The notes: generated by a model from the sequence alone, not told the origin. DNA of 64,000 nt from Mycolicibacterium sp. TUM20985 (GCF_030295745.1 NZ_AP027291.1:868001-932000), one strand, 5' to 3'; numbered from the stretch's first letter, positions 32,346-42,247 are shown. Numbers and translations are program-made.

Positions 32346-33448
32346 ACGGCGGACCCCTGACTGGCGTCAGGGTGATCGAACTCGGCGGCATCGGGCCGGG
32401 TCCGCACACCGGGATGATGCTGGCCGATCTGGGGGCCGACGTGGTCCGCGTCCGGCGGCCCGACCCCGGCGAGCGAAGCGACAGGGGGAGCAGGCCTCTA
32501 AAGATGCCCGCCGAGGACGTCGACCTCCTCCATCGCGGCAAACGCATCATCGACCTCGACGTCAAGGGCGACCCGCAGTTGCTGCTGGAGCTCGTCGCCA
32601 AGGCCGACGTGTTGCTCGACTGCTTCCGGCCCGGGACGTGCGAACGGTTGGGCATCGGCCCCGACGACTGCGCGGCCGTCAACCCGCGGCTGATCTTCGC
32701 GCGCATCACCGGCTGGGGTCAGGACGGTCCGCTCGCCACGACGGCCGGCCATGACATCAACTACCTCTCGCAGACCGGTGCGCTGAGCGCCATCGGTTAC
32801 CGCGACCGACCGCCCGTGGCGCCGCTGAACCTGGTGGCGGACTTCGGTGGCGGGTCCATGTTCGCGTTGGTCGGCATCGTCGCAGCCCTCTACGAACGGG
32901 AACGCTCGGGCAGGGGGCAGGTGATCGACGCCGCGATGGTCGACGGCGTCAGCATCCTCGCGCAGGTGATGTGGACGATGAAGGCGACGGGGTCGCTGAA
33001 GGACCGGCGCGAATCGTTCATGCTCGATGGCGGAGCGCCCTTCTACCGGGTCTACGAGTGCTCGGAAGGCGGGTACATGGCCGTCGGCGCGATCGAGCCA
33101 CAGTTCTTCGCGCAGCTGCTCGCCGGGCTGGGCCTCTCGTCCGACGAGGTGCCCAACCAGTTCGACACGGGCCGTTACGACGAGATGAGGTCCCTCTTCA
33201 CCGAACGCTTCGCGCGCAAGACCCGCGAGAAGTGGACGGCGGTGTTCGCGGGCACCGATGCGTGCGTGACCCCGGTGCTGACGTGGCGGGAGGCGTCGGT
33301 GGCCGAGCATCTCGTGGCCCGGTCGACCATCGTCACGCAGGACGGCGTCGACCAGGCTGCGCCCGCTCCGCGGTTCTCGCGCACCCCGTCCGGACCGCTG
33401 GGTCGGCCGCCCAGCGACACCACCGCGCTTGCCGACCTCGGATGGTGA
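32342..33448 (+). CDS. far: CaiB/BaiF-type CoA transferase or alpha-methylacyl-CoA racemase
   Basis: A 368-aa protein starting with GTG overlapping the SRPBCC stop. VRVIELGGIGPGPHTGMMLA and DLGADVVRVRRPDPGE are the family N-terminus, with KRIIDLDVKGD and a conserved GRGQVIDAAMVDGVS with the Asp used by family III enzymes. The M. tuberculosis gene in the same place is annotated far (Rv0855, fatty-acyl-CoA racemase). Racemase is likelier than transferase because of the GHDINYLSQTGALSAIG block typical of AMACR. It needs a 2-methylacyl-CoA in beta-oxidation of branched chains. Confidence 0.87.
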   Translation: MNGGPLTGVRVIELGGIGPGPHTGMMLADLGADVVRVRRPDPGERSDRGSRPLKMPAEDVDLLHRGKRIIDLDVKGDPQLLLELVAKADVLLDCFRPGTCERLGIGPDDCAAVNPRLIFARITGWGQDGPLATTAGHDINYLSQTGALSAIGYRDRPPVAPLNLVADFGGGSMFALVGIVAALYERERSGRGQVIDAAMVDGVSILAQVMWTMKATGSLKDRRESFMLDGGAPFYRVYECSEGGYMAVGAIEPQFFAQLLAGLGLSSDEVPNQFDTGRYDEMRSLFTERFARKTREKWTAVFAGTDACVTPVLTWREASVAEHLVARSTIVTQDGVDQAAPAPRFSRTPSGPLGRPPSDTTALADLGW

Positions 33449-33506
33449 AGACGAGTTAGCCGGTCGAACCGCTGCACTGGGCGTGGCTGACGATTACCCT
33501 TTGCTC

Positions 33507-33944
33507 ATGGCAGTGCGGGCCACACGGGAAACCGTGTTCGACGCCTCGCCCGAGGCGATCCTCGATGCCCTCGCCGACATCGAGGAGGTGCCGTCGTGGT
33601 CGACGCTGCACCGGCACACCGAGGTCCTCGACCGACACCCTGACGGCCGCCCGCACCACGTCAAGGCGACGGTGAAGATCATGGGTGTCAGCGACAAGGA
33701 ACTCCTCGAATATCACTGGGGGCCCGACTGGGTGGTGTGGGACGCGACGGATACGTTCCAGCAGCGGGGACAGCACGGCGAGTACAACCTCACCAGGGTC
33801 GGGGATCAGACGATGGTGCGGTTCGACATCACCGTCGACGTCGCCGCTCCCATTCCACAGTTCCTCGTCACGCGCGCCAAGAAGATGGTCCTCGACGTGG
33901 CGGTCGACCGGCTCCGCTGCAGGGTGACCCGCAACCACGGTTGA
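33507..33944 (+). CDS. SRPBCC-family protein, second copy (Rv0857-like)
   Basis: A 145-aa paralogue of the protein at 31905: TVFDASPEAILDALADIEEV, PSWSTLHRHTEVLDRHPDGR, VKATVKIMGVSDKELLEYHW and VRFDITVDVAAPIPQFLV. The two differ clearly, so the duplication is old. It starts 58 bp after the CoA-transferase stop at an ATG, with no strong ribosome site seen. Confidence 0.84.
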   Translation: MAVRATRETVFDASPEAILDALADIEEVPSWSTLHRHTEVLDRHPDGRPHHVKATVKIMGVSDKELLEYHWGPDWVVWDATDTFQQRGQHGEYNLTRVGDQTMVRFDITVDVAAPIPQFLVTRAKKMVLDVAVDRLRCRVTRNHG

Positions 33945-34011
33945 CGCTCGCGACTGGCCAGTTATTGCCCGCTTCGCGACTGAAACTGTGCGATATGTGG
34001 CCGCTCGCGGG

Positions 34012-35181
34012 TTAGCGCTTCAGCACCTGCAGCCGCTCGATGGCCTCCTCCATGGTGTCGTCACGCTTGCAGAAGGCGAAGCGCACCAAGTGGTTCCAGT
34101 CGCCGAGGTAATCGGAATCGGGATCGCAGAACGCCGACATCGGGATTGCCGCGACGCCGGCCCGCTCGGGTAGCTCGGCGCAGAACGTGGTGCTGTCGGT
34201 GTAGCCCAGCGGTCGCGGATCGGCGCACAGGAAGTAGGTGCCGAAGCTGTCGAGCACGTCGAACCCGATGTCGACGAGTGCACCCGACAGTCGAGTTCGC
34301 TTGGCCTGGAAGGAGTCTCGTAGCGCAGCCGTCCAGGCGTCTTCGTTGTCGAGCGCCTCGGCGACCGCAGGCTGAAACGGCGCCCCGCCGACGTAGGTGA
34401 GGAACTGCTTGGCCGCCCGTACGCCGGCGATGAGGTCGGCCGGTCCGCAGACCCAGCCGATCTTCCACCCGGTGACGTTGAACATCTTCGCCGCGCTGGA
34501 GATCGTGAGCGTCCGCTCGGCCATGCCCGGGTAGCCCGCGAGCGGCAGGTGGCGACGGCCGTCGAACACCAACCGCTCGTACACCTCGTCGGTGATCACC
34601 AGCAGGTCGTGCTCGACGGCGAGTGCGGCGATGGCGGACAATTCGGCGTCCGCCGCGACCATGCCCGTCGGGTTGTGCGGCGAATTGACGATCAGCGCGC
34701 GGGTGCGCGGCGTGACCGCAGCGCGAAGCGCGTCGACGTCGATGGCGAAGCCGCGTCCATCGCGAACCAGCGGTACGGCCACCCGGTGACAGCCGGCCAT
34801 CGCGATCACGGGGGAGTACGAGTCATAGAACGGTTCGATCAACAGCACCTCGGAACCGGGTTCCACCAGTCCGATGACGGCGGCCGCGATCGCCTCCGTC
34901 GCTCCCACGGTGACCAGCACCTCGGTGTCGGGGTCGTAGGTGATGTCGTAGAGCCGCTTGCGTTGCGCCGCGATGGCCTCGCGAAGCGGCGCGATACCCG
35001 GCCCCGGCGGGTACTGGTTGACGCCGTCGGCGATGGCGTTCTCCGCCGTCTTCAACATCGCCGCCGGGCCGTCCTCGTCGGGAAATCCCTGCCCGAGGTT
35101 CACCGCACCGATCCGTGCGGCCAACGCCGACATCTCGGCGAAGATGGTCACGGCATAGGGCTGGAGTCGCGAGACCGTCAT
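34012..35181 (-). CDS. dapC: N-succinyldiaminopimelate aminotransferase-type PLP enzyme
   Basis: 389 aa from the ATG at 35181. Fold-type I aminotransferase: VNLGQGFPDEDGP, YPPGPGIAPLREAI, NSPHNPTG, and the PLP lysine in ISSAAKMFNVTGWKIGW. By memory it is highly similar to Rv0858c (DapC), which transfers an amino group to N-succinyl-2-amino-6-ketopimelate in lysine/peptidoglycan precursor synthesis. Some related enzymes act as kynurenine or methionine aminotransferases, so activity is likely but not proven. It is divergent from the old yellow enzyme gene (64 bp). Confidence 0.9.
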   Translation of the reverse strand: MTVSRLQPYAVTIFAEMSALAARIGAVNLGQGFPDEDGPAAMLKTAENAIADGVNQYPPGPGIAPLREAIAAQRKRLYDITYDPDTEVLVTVGATEAIAAAVIGLVEPGSEVLLIEPFYDSYSPVIAMAGCHRVAVPLVRDGRGFAIDVDALRAAVTPRTRALIVNSPHNPTGMVAADAELSAIAALAVEHDLLVITDEVYERLVFDGRRHLPLAGYPGMAERTLTISSAAKMFNVTGWKIGWVCGPADLIAGVRAAKQFLTYVGGAPFQPAVAEALDNEDAWTAALRDSFQAKRTRLSGALVDIGFDVLDSFGTYFLCADPRPLGYTDSTTFCAELPERAGVAAIPMSAFCDPDSDYLGDWNHLVRFAFCKRDDTMEEAIERLQVLKR

Positions 35182-35245
35182 GGTCGTCGAGCCTAGGGGC
35201 ACGGGGGCCGGGAATGAATGGACGGCTCGAGACGCTGACGGCGAC

Positions 35246-36352
35246 ATGGCTTACTCGCTCGCAACCGACGCCGCACTACTCGCACCCGTTCAGATCGGCG
35301 GCATCGTCGCGCGCAACCGAATGTTCATGGCGCCCTTGACGCGATCCCGAGCGCAGGCGGACGGCACTCCCTCCCACCTGGCCGCCCGGTATTACTCCCA
35401 GCGCGCAGCTGCAGGGCTGATCATCTCCGAGGCCACCGCGGTGTCGGCCGCCGCCAACGGCGCCTACCTGAACACGCCGGGTCTCTACACCGACCGGCAC
35501 CAGGGGAAGTGGTCCGAGATCGCGCGGGCCGTGCACGCCGCCGACGGTCAGATGTTCGTCCAGCTGTGGCACGTCGGGCGGATGGGTCACCCCGACATCA
35601 GCGGGCTGCAACCCGTCGCACCCTCGGCCATCGCCGCCGACGTGACGACTCATACGCCGTCGGGTAAGAAGCCGCTGCCGACGCCGCGCGCCCTGGCCAT
35701 CGACGAGATCGCACCGATCGTCGAGGACTTCAGGGCTGCCGCCCGCCGCGCGATCGATGCCGGCATGGACGGCGTCGAGATCCACGGCGCCAACGGCTAC
35801 CTCCTGCACGAGTTCCTCTCCGACGTCACCAATCGCCGGACCGATCGCTACGGCGGCTCGGCCGAGAACCGCGCCCGGCTGACCGCCGAGATCGTCGAAG
35901 CGGTCGCCGCCGAGATCGGCGCCGACCGGGTGGGGCTGCGCATCTCGCCGGGGAACGGTGCCGGCGACATGCGCGAGGTCGACGAGGTCGCCGCGTACGA
36001 GGCGCTGCTGACCCGGCTCGCGCCGCTGGACATCGCCTACCTGCACGTCCTCATCGATCCCGACGTGCCGGCCTTCGGCGCCATCCGCGGGCTGTGGTTC
36101 GGGCCGTTGGTGCTCAACACCGGCCGCGAGGTGGAGACCCGGTTCTGCCAGCTGGAGGAACTCGCCGAGTGGGGTGTGATCAGTGCTGCCGCGGTCGGGC
36201 GGGCCTTCCTTGCCAACCCCGACCTCATCGACCGGCTGGTCGTGGGTGCTGAGCTCAACGAGCCGGATGTCCCGACGTTCTACGCGCCGGGACCCGTTGG
36301 CTACGTGGACTATCCGACCCTGGCGGAGTTGGAGCAGCCGCAGACCGCCTAA
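35246..36352 (+). CDS. Old yellow enzyme-type alkene reductase
   Basis: A 368-aa TIM-barrel flavoenzyme. MAPLTRSRAQADGTPSHLAA, WHVGRMGHPDI, the substrate-binding GVEIHGANGYLLHEF (His-Asn pair), SDVTNRRTDRYGGSAENR and the C-terminal AVGRAFLANPDL are family marks. These reduce activated C=C bonds (enals, enones, nitroesters) with NADPH and FMN. The ATG at 35246 is preceded by GACGGCGAC, a weak ribosome site. A large hairpin follows its stop. Confidence 0.92.
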   Translation: MAYSLATDAALLAPVQIGGIVARNRMFMAPLTRSRAQADGTPSHLAARYYSQRAAAGLIISEATAVSAAANGAYLNTPGLYTDRHQGKWSEIARAVHAADGQMFVQLWHVGRMGHPDISGLQPVAPSAIAADVTTHTPSGKKPLPTPRALAIDEIAPIVEDFRAAARRAIDAGMDGVEIHGANGYLLHEFLSDVTNRRTDRYGGSAENRARLTAEIVEAVAAEIGADRVGLRISPGNGAGDMREVDEVAAYEALLTRLAPLDIAYLHVLIDPDVPAFGAIRGLWFGPLVLNTGREVETRFCQLEELAEWGVISAAAVGRAFLANPDLIDRLVVGAELNEPDVPTFYAPGPVGYVDYPTLAELEQPQTA

Positions 36353-36362
36353 CCCCTCCCCG

Positions 36363-36419
36363 CGAGCAGACGCAAATGGCCCTGAATCCTCCCGATTCAG
36401 GGCCACTTGCGTCTGCTCG
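36363..36419. terminator. Large near-perfect hairpin between the alkene reductase gene and fadA
   Basis: Two 26-base arms (36363-36388 and 36394-36419) are complementary except for one position, with a 5-base loop CTCCC. It starts 11 bp after the stop codon at 36352. It could end transcription in both directions, though no T-run follows. The CGAGCAGACGCAA string at both ends resembles a palindromic intergenic repeat I recall from mycobacterial genomes. Confidence 0.6.
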
Positions 36420-36565
36420 GCAAGGTGGACGAGGCGGGGAGCGCCCAACCAACGGGTTGGGCGAGGCTGCTACGCTCGCCATCGCGAGGACTATGGTTCC
36501 CGTTGGCACGCGCGTGCGTAGCCGAGATCTACCCTCAACCTCATACAGGACCTGGAGAGTCAAAC

Positions 36566-37777
36566 ATGTCCGAAGAAGCCTTCATCTACGAGGCGATCCG
36601 CACGCCTCGCGGCAAGCAACGCAACGGCTCGCTGAACGAAGTCAAGCCCGTCAACCTGGTGGTCGGCCTGATCGACGAGATGCGTAGCCGTCACCCCGAC
36701 CTGGACGAGAACCTGATCAGCGACGTCATCCTCGGTGTCGTCTCACCCGTCGGCGATCAGGGCGGCGACATCGCCCGAACCGCTGCGCTGGTGGCAAAGC
36801 TGCCCGAGACCACCGGTGGGTTCCAACTCAACCGCTTCTGCGCCTCCGGCCTCGAAGCCGTCAACATCGCCGCCCAGAAGGTGCGCTCCGGCTGGGATGA
36901 CCTCGTCATCGCCGGCGGCGTCGAGTCGATGAGCCGTGTTCCGATGGGCTCCGACGGCGGCGCGTGGGCGCTCGACCCCGAGACCAACTACCGCATCGGC
37001 TTCGTCCCACAGGGCATCGGCGCCGACCTGATCGCCACCATCGAGGGCTTCTCCCGCGAGGACGTCGACGCCTACGCCGCGCGCTCGCAGGAGAAGGCCG
37101 CGGCCGCATGGTCGGGCGGTTACTTCGCCAAGTCCGTCGTGCCGGTCAAGGATCAGAACGGTCTGGTCATCCTCGATCACGACGAGCACATGCGTCCCGG
37201 TTCGACGGTCGAGAGCCTCGGCAAGCTGAAGACCGCGTTCGACGGCATCGGCGCGATGGGCGGCTTCGACGACGTGGCGCTCCAGAAGTACCACTACGTC
37301 GAGAAGATCAACCACGTCCACACCGGCGGCAACAGCTCCGGCATCGTCGACGGTGCCGCGCTGGTGCTCGTCGGCTCCGAGGCCGCGGGCACGTCGCAGG
37401 GTCTGACCCCGCGCGCCCGCATCGTGGCCACCGCCACCAGCGGCGCCGATCCCGTCATCATGCTGACCGGCCCGACGCCTGCCGCCCGCAAGGTGTTGGA
37501 CCGCGCCGGCCTGACGGTCGACGACATCGACCTGTTCGAGCTGAACGAGGCGTTCGCCTCGGTGGTGCTGAAGTTCCAGAAGGACCTCAACGTCCCCGAC
37601 GAGAAGCTCAACGTCAACGGCGGCGCCATCGCGATGGGCCACCCGCTGGGTGCCACCGGCGCCATGATCACCGGAACCATGGTCGACGAGCTCGAGCGCC
37701 GCGGCGCCAAGCGCGCCCTCGTCACACTGTGCATCGGCGGCGGCATGGGTGTCGCGACCATCATCGAGAGGGTGTAA
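36566..37777 (+). CDS. fadA: Acetyl-CoA acyltransferase (3-ketoacyl-CoA thiolase), beta subunit of the trifunctional enzyme
   Basis: 403 aa from the ATG at 36566. Catalytic Cys in [14 protein letters not shown] (about 91), His in [15 protein letters not shown] and the second Cys in [11 protein letters not shown] are present. The last step of beta-oxidation, acetyl-CoA release, is its job. It is 4 bp before fadB, whose product has the hydratase and dehydrogenase activities. The pair matches M. tuberculosis Rv0859/Rv0860, which form one complex. A longer frame upstream reaches over the hairpin and is not used. Confidence 0.96.
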   Translation: MSEEAFIYEAIRTPRGKQRNGSLNEVKPVNLVVGLIDEMRSRHPDLDENLISDVILGVVSPVGDQGGDIARTAALVAKLPETTGGFQLNRFCASGLEAVNIAAQKVRSGWDDLVIAGGVESMSRVPMGSDGGAWALDPETNYRIGFVPQGIGADLIATIEGFSREDVDAYAARSQEKAAAAWSGGYFAKSVVPVKDQNGLVILDHDEHMRPGSTVESLGKLKTAFDGIGAMGGFDDVALQKYHYVEKINHVHTGGNSSGIVDGAALVLVGSEAAGTSQGLTPRARIVATATSGADPVIMLTGPTPAARKVLDRAGLTVDDIDLFELNEAFASVVLKFQKDLNVPDEKLNVNGGAIAMGHPLGATGAMITGTMVDELERRGAKRALVTLCIGGGMGVATIIERV

Positions 37778-37781
37778 GACC

Positions 37782-39941
37782 ATGGCAGAGAACACCATTC
37801 AGTGGGACAAGGATGCCGACGGCATCGTGACCCTGACGCTGGACGACCCGACCGGGTCCGCCAACGTGATGAACGAGCACTACCAGCAGTCGATGGAGAA
37901 GGCCGTGGAACGCCTTGTCTCGGAAGCCGATTCGGTCACCGGCGTCGTCATCACCAGCGCGAAGAAGACCTTCTTCGCCGGCGGTGACCTCAAGGGCATG
38001 ATCAACCTCGGCCCCGAGAACGCCGGCGAGGCCTTCGACATGGTCGAGGCCGTCAAGCGCGACCTGCGCAAGCTGGAAACCCTCGGCAAGCCCGTCGTCG
38101 CCGCCATCAACGGCGCTGCGCTCGGCGGCGGCCTGGAGATCGCGCTGGCGTGTCACCACCGCATCGCGGCCGACGCCAAGGGCAGCCAGATCGGCCTGCC
38201 CGAGGTCACCCTCGGCCTGCTGCCGGGCGGCGGCGGTGTCACCCGCACCGTGCGCATGTTCGGCATCCAGAAGGCGTTCATGGAGATCCTGAGCCAGGGC
38301 ACCCGGTTCAAGCCGGCCAAGGCCAAGGAGATTGGGCTCATCGACGAGGTGCTGCCGACGGTCGACGAGCTCATCCCCGCCGCCAAGGCGTGGATCAAGG
38401 CCAACCCCGACAGTCACACCCAGCCGTGGGATGCCAAGGGCTACAAGATGCCTGGCGGCACCCCGGCGTCACCCGGACTCGCCGGCATCCTGCCGTCGTT
38501 CCCGGCACTCCTGAAGAAGCAGCTCAAGGGTGCGCCGATGCCCGCGCCGCGGGCGATCCTCGACGCGGCCGTCGAGGGCGCGCAGGTCGACTTCGACACC
38601 GCCAGCCGCATCGAAAGCCGGTACTTCACCCAGCTGGTCACCGGCCAGGTCGCCAAGAACATGATCCAGGCGTTCTTCCTTGATCTGCAGTCGATCAATT
38701 CGGGCGGCTCTCGTCCCGACGGCATCGCCAAGCAGGAGATCCGCAAGATCGGCGTGCTCGGCGCGGGCATGATGGGCGCCGGCATCGCCTACGTCTCGGC
38801 CAAGGCCGGTTTCGACGTCGTGCTCAAGGACGTCTCGATCGAGGCGGCCGAGAAGGGCAAGGGCTACTCCGAGAAGATCGAGGCCAAGGCGCTCGAGCGC
38901 GGTAAGACCACGCAGGAGAAGTCCGACGCATTGCTGGCCCGAATCACGCCGAGCGCCGACGCTGCGGACTTCGCCGGTGTCGACTTCGTCGTCGAGGCGG
39001 TCTTCGAGTCGGTTGAGTTGAAGCACAAGGTGTTCCAGGAGATCGAGGACGTCGTCGAGCCGAACGCACTGCTTGGGTCGAACACCTCGACGCTGCCGAT
39101 CACCGGCCTCGCCGCCGGCGTGAAGCGCCAAGAGGACTTCATCGGCATCCACTTCTTCTCGCCGGTCGACAAGATGCCGCTGGTGGAGATCATCAAGGGG
39201 GAGAAGACCTCCGACGAGGCGCTGGCCCGCGTGTTCGACTACACGCTGGCCATCGGCAAGACTCCGATCGTCGTGAACGACAGCCGTGGCTTCTTCACCA
39301 GCCGCGTCATCGGCACGTTCGTCAACGAGGCACTGGCCATGCTGGGTGAGGGCGTCACGCCCGCCAGCATCGAGCAGGCGGGCAGCCAGGCCGGCTACCC
39401 GGCACCGCCGCTGCAGCTGTCCGACGAGCTGAATCTCGAACTGATGCACAAGATTGCCGTCGCATCGCGCAAGGGGATCGAGGACGCCGGCGGCACGTAC
39501 GAGCCGCATCCCGCCGAGGCGGTCGTCGAGAAGATGATCGAGATCGGTCGTCCATCGCGTCTCAAGGGTGCGGGCTTCTACGAGTACGCCGACGGCAAGC
39601 GCGTCGGGCTGTGGCCGGGTCTGAAGGAGACCTTCGCCGGACCTTCGGGAGGGCAACCACCGACAATCCCGTTGCAGGACATGATCGATCGCATGCTCTT
39701 CGCCGAAGCGCTCGAGACGCAGAAGTGCATCGACGAGGGTGTGCTGATGACGACGGCCGACGCCAACATCGGCTCGATCATGGGGATCGGCTTCCCGCCG
39801 TGGACCGGTGGCTCGGCGCAGTACATCGTCGGCTACGAGGGTTCGCACGGCACCGGCAAGGAGGCCTTCGTGGCCCGTGCCAAGGAATTGGCCGCCAAGT
39901 ACGGCGAACGCTTCGAACCGCCTGCTTCGCTCAGCAACTAA
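37782..39941 (+). CDS. fadB: Fatty-acid oxidation complex alpha subunit (enoyl-CoA hydratase / 3-hydroxyacyl-CoA dehydrogenase)
   Basis: 719 aa. The N-terminal crotonase domain (about 1-300) has [20 protein letters not shown] and [18 protein letters not shown] with the two catalytic Glu positions. The NAD-binding domain begins at about 325 ([18 protein letters not shown]), and [15 protein letters not shown] carries the catalytic His of the dehydrogenase. The C-terminal helical domains end with [16 protein letters not shown] start follows fadA by 4 bp. A clear terminator follows the stop. Confidence 0.96.
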   Translation: MAENTIQWDKDADGIVTLTLDDPTGSANVMNEHYQQSMEKAVERLVSEADSVTGVVITSAKKTFFAGGDLKGMINLGPENAGEAFDMVEAVKRDLRKLETLGKPVVAAINGAALGGGLEIALACHHRIAADAKGSQIGLPEVTLGLLPGGGGVTRTVRMFGIQKAFMEILSQGTRFKPAKAKEIGLIDEVLPTVDELIPAAKAWIKANPDSHTQPWDAKGYKMPGGTPASPGLAGILPSFPALLKKQLKGAPMPAPRAILDAAVEGAQVDFDTASRIESRYFTQLVTGQVAKNMIQAFFLDLQSINSGGSRPDGIAKQEIRKIGVLGAGMMGAGIAYVSAKAGFDVVLKDVSIEAAEKGKGYSEKIEAKALERGKTTQEKSDALLARITPSADAADFAGVDFVVEAVFESVELKHKVFQEIEDVVEPNALLGSNTSTLPITGLAAGVKRQEDFIGIHFFSPVDKMPLVEIIKGEKTSDEALARVFDYTLAIGKTPIVVNDSRGFFTSRVIGTFVNEALAMLGEGVTPASIEQAGSQAGYPAPPLQLSDELNLELMHKIAVASRKGIEDAGGTYEPHPAEAVVEKMIEIGRPSRLKGAGFYEYADGKRVGLWPGLKETFAGPSGGQPPTIPLQDMIDRMLFAEALETQKCIDEGVLMTTADANIGSIMGIGFPPWTGGSAQYIVGYEGSHGTGKEAFVARAKELAAKYGERFEPPASLSN

Positions 39942-39953
39942 TCGCACGGCACG

Positions 39954-39991
39954 AAGGCCCCCGGAACGACGCCAGTCGCTCCGGGGGCCTT
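39954..39991 (+). terminator. Rho-independent-like terminator after fadB
   Basis: AAGGCCCCCGGA (39954-39965) pairs perfectly with TCCGGGGGCCTT (39980-39991) across a 14-base loop, 12 bp after the fadB stop. It also lies 7 bp after the stop of the convergent flavin-type gene and can serve both. Confidence 0.8.
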
Positions 39992-39997
39992 CGCGCG

Positions 39998-40474
39998 TCA
40001 GAAGGAGCCCAAGTCGGCGGACAACCAATGTTCCGGCGTCATGGTGATGACGACGTGTTCGCCGAGATCCCTTCGGGCGAACTCGAGATACCTGTCGGCC
40101 GCCTCACCCGCGAGGTAACGACGGGTGATTTCCTCGAGATGGGCGTCGGTGCCCGGCTCGATGCTGGCCACGGCGCCGTCGACGGCGACGTAGCGGTCGT
40201 CGGTTCGACCCGTTCGACCATCAACGAGAAGAAGCCGTTCGCCTCGATGAGGCGGGCCTTGCGGGAAGCCGGCGCCGTGAGGATCCAGGGCTCCCAGCAC
40301 GAAGGCTTGGCCGACCTTGGCCCGCACGATCGAGCCGTCGAGATGAATGAGCTCGACGACGAGGTGGGCGTGCGCGCGGATGATCGCCATCGGGCACGCA
40401 CCGTCGGGTCCGCTGTCGAAGATCTGCCGGTACTCGAGCACCGTCAAACCGCCCAGTTCACTGAGCACAGTCAT
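39998..40474 (-). CDS. PPOX/F420-type flavin-split-barrel protein, apparently with two compensating frameshifts
   Basis: A 158-codon frame from ATG 40474. The N-terminus (YRQIFDSGPDGACPMAIIRA) and C-terminus (RYVAVDGAVASIEPGTDAHL, ITRRYLAGEAADRYLEFARR, TPEHWLSADLGSF) are those of the TIGR03618-like PPOX family. The family block expected in between (SRKARLIEANGFFSLMVERVE) is found in another reading frame at about 40210-40266, and the main frame gives a Gly/Pro/Arg-rich string there. Two opposite one-base shifts would restore a normal protein. It may be a divergent but working gene, a decaying one or a sequence error. Confidence 0.6.
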   Translation of the reverse strand: MTVLSELGGLTVLEYRQIFDSGPDGACPMAIIRAHAHLVVELIHLDGSIVRAKVGQAFVLGALDPHGAGFPQGPPHRGERLLLVDGRTGRTDDRYVAVDGAVASIEPGTDAHLEEITRRYLAGEAADRYLEFARRDLGEHVVITMTPEHWLSADLGSF

Positions 40475-40716
40475 CCCAGAACGGCCGGGTCGATCCCCTC
40501 TTCGCCGGTCGGTGGCACGCTGCTGTCGCGCAACGGAATTGGTGTTATGGACATCGTCCTTGGAGAGTTCGACCTCCCAGCGGTCCTTGTCGGGTTGGCG
40601 AGTCAACCGAAGATGCGGTTGGACTTCGAGCCACCGGGGACTGGGGAAGCGTCGTCGTCGATTATGGCATGGGTCTCCGCGACCCGCCGGGCAAATGGTT
40701 GAGGTTTGCGGTTGAG

Positions 40717-41436
40717 CTACGTGCCGAGTATCTCGGTGGTGTCGGCTCCGTCGACCACTTCGCGGGCGAGCTCGGCGAGACGACGGTTGGTATTGCGGGC
40801 GTGCCCTCGAAGTACGTTGAAGGCGCGGTCCATGTCGACGTTGCCGCGTTCGGCGAGCACGCCCTTGGCCTGCTCGATGACCAGCCGCGTATTCAACGCC
40901 GTTTGCAGTTGCTGGTTGACCAGCTCCGATCTGGTCAGGACTCGTTGATGCAGAATCCCGATCGTCGCGACATCGGCCAGGGCCTGACCCACCGCTACGT
41001 CGGCCGCGGTCATTGGTCCGGTTTCTGACCGAAATAAGTTCAACGCGCCTACTCGCTCGGAACGCAACCGAAGGGGCAACGCCATCACCGATCGGAAGTC
41101 GTACACCGCGGCGCGATGGGCGAAGGCCGGCCACCGTGCCGAATGGGCGGCGAGGTCCTCGACGAGCATCGGCCGCGCGGTGCGGTACGCCTCGAGGCAC
41201 GGGCCGACGTCGGCCTCGACCTGGAGGAGTTCCAGGAGTCTGCTCTCCTCACTGCTCGATGCGAAGACGTGCAGGTCACCATTGGCGTCACCGAGCAGGA
41301 TGCCTGCCGCGGCGATCGGCAAGAGCAACATGGTGCTGTCGATGAGCTGCTGGGCCAGCTCGATCACGTCGTAGTCCGCAACCAGCGTGTCCGCCAAACT
41401 CACGAACGCGGTTGCTAGCCGCTCATAGCGATCCAT
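40717..41436 (-). CDS. GAF-ANTAR regulator (RNA-binding antiterminator type)
   Basis: 239 aa from the ATG at 41436 (GGAAGGAAA upstream). Residues about 10-150 form a GAF-like sensor (LADTLVADYDVIELAQQLID, LRLRSERVGALNLFRSE). The C-terminus is ANTAR: LQTALNTRLVIEQAKGVLAE, then DMDRAFNVLRGHARNTNRRL. ANTAR proteins bind paired RNA hexaloop hairpins and prevent termination. The signal of the GAF domain is unknown. No target hairpin was seen next to it. The 242-bp gap between this gene and the PPOX gene (40475-40716) shows no gene or clear signal. Confidence 0.9.
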   Translation of the reverse strand: MDRYERLATAFVSLADTLVADYDVIELAQQLIDSTMLLLPIAAAGILLGDANGDLHVFASSSEESRLLELLQVEADVGPCLEAYRTARPMLVEDLAAHSARWPAFAHRAAVYDFRSVMALPLRLRSERVGALNLFRSETGPMTAADVAVGQALADVATIGILHQRVLTRSELVNQQLQTALNTRLVIEQAKGVLAERGNVDMDRAFNVLRGHARNTNRRLAELAREVVDGADTTEILGT

Positions 41437-41485
41437 CGCATTTCCTTCCCTCCGGGCCCCTTCGGCCACTCTCTCCATTGCGCTA

Positions 41486-42247
41486 TCACAATCGATCTGC
41501 CACTTCTTCGGGGTCGACGTCGGAATCGCGGTCGAATCGCAATCGGCGATCGACGACGGCGTGTGCAGCTTCGCTCAGCGTCAGCCCACGCGCGTACGAG
41601 AACCCCTGCATCCGCAGGTAGGCCTCATGAGCGGTGACGCCGAGTTGGGCCACGATCATGCCGGTCGCCTGATGCACTTCGCGGGTACTCAGCGGTTGAT
41701 CCCACCATGGCCCGAGCGATTCGGTGATTCGTCCGGAGCGCCCCACCGTCAACAGGATTGCGGTCACCAGATCGGCAACCGCCACGGCGTCGGCGAACTC
41801 TTTGGTGCTCAATGCGCCAGGGGTGTCGCGATAGAGGGTGAGAACGCCCACGCGAATCGCGCCGACCTCCAACGGCAGCGCATACATCGCGCGGACCCCG
41901 CAGCCAATGGCCTCGGCAGCGAAGGTGGGCCAGCGCCCAGGGGATTCGGCGAGATCGGCCACCATCATCGGTCCACCGGCGGCGACCGCATCCACGCCCG
42001 GGCCTTCGCCGAGGGTGATCTGTGTCCACTCGATCCGCTCGGCCACGCCATCGCTGGCGCACATGACCTCGAGGCCGGAGCCGTCGACGTGGACGGCGAT
42101 CGAGGCCCGCTGCACGGGAAGGGTCCTCACGCACGCCGCACACAGCTGTGCCGGCGAGCCCCCCGCGGCTTCGAGCCGGTTGACCGCGGTGAGGAAGCGG
42201 GCGCGAGTGCCCTGCGGATCGGTGATGTCCATGCCGAACACCACCAC
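41486..42247 (-). CDS. Second GAF-ANTAR-type regulator
   Basis: Product of 253 aa from GTG 42247, or 248 from ATG 42232. The GAF part is RTLPVQRASIAVHVDGSGLE to RVGVLTLYRDTPGAL. The C-terminal part (EVHQATGMIVAQLGVTAHEA, RGLTLSEAAHAVVDRRLRF) is ANTAR. Its ANTAR keeps the Q-A-T-G-M variant. It lies 49 bp upstream of the first GAF-ANTAR gene on the same strand, so the two form an operon. It is divergent from the F420-type oxidoreductase gene. Confidence 0.85.
   Translation of the reverse strand: MVVFGMDITDPQGTRARFLTAVNRLEAAGGSPAQLCAACVRTLPVQRASIAVHVDGSGLEVMCASDGVAERIEWTQITLGEGPGVDAVAAGGPMMVADLAESPGRWPTFAAEAIGCGVRAMYALPLEVGAIRVGVLTLYRDTPGALSTKEFADAVAVADLVTAILLTVGRSGRITESLGPWWDQPLSTREVHQATGMIVAQLGVTAHEAYLRMQGFSYARGLTLSEAAHAVVDRRLRFDRDSDVDPEEVADRL

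Noticed and set aside
36363..36419. Insertion-sequence end
   Set aside because: No transposase, no target duplication and the inverted arms touch each other; a hairpin or terminator fits better.
38469..40028. A 519-codon minus-strand frame opposite fadB
   Set aside because: Antisense of a well-conserved enzyme, with no motif.
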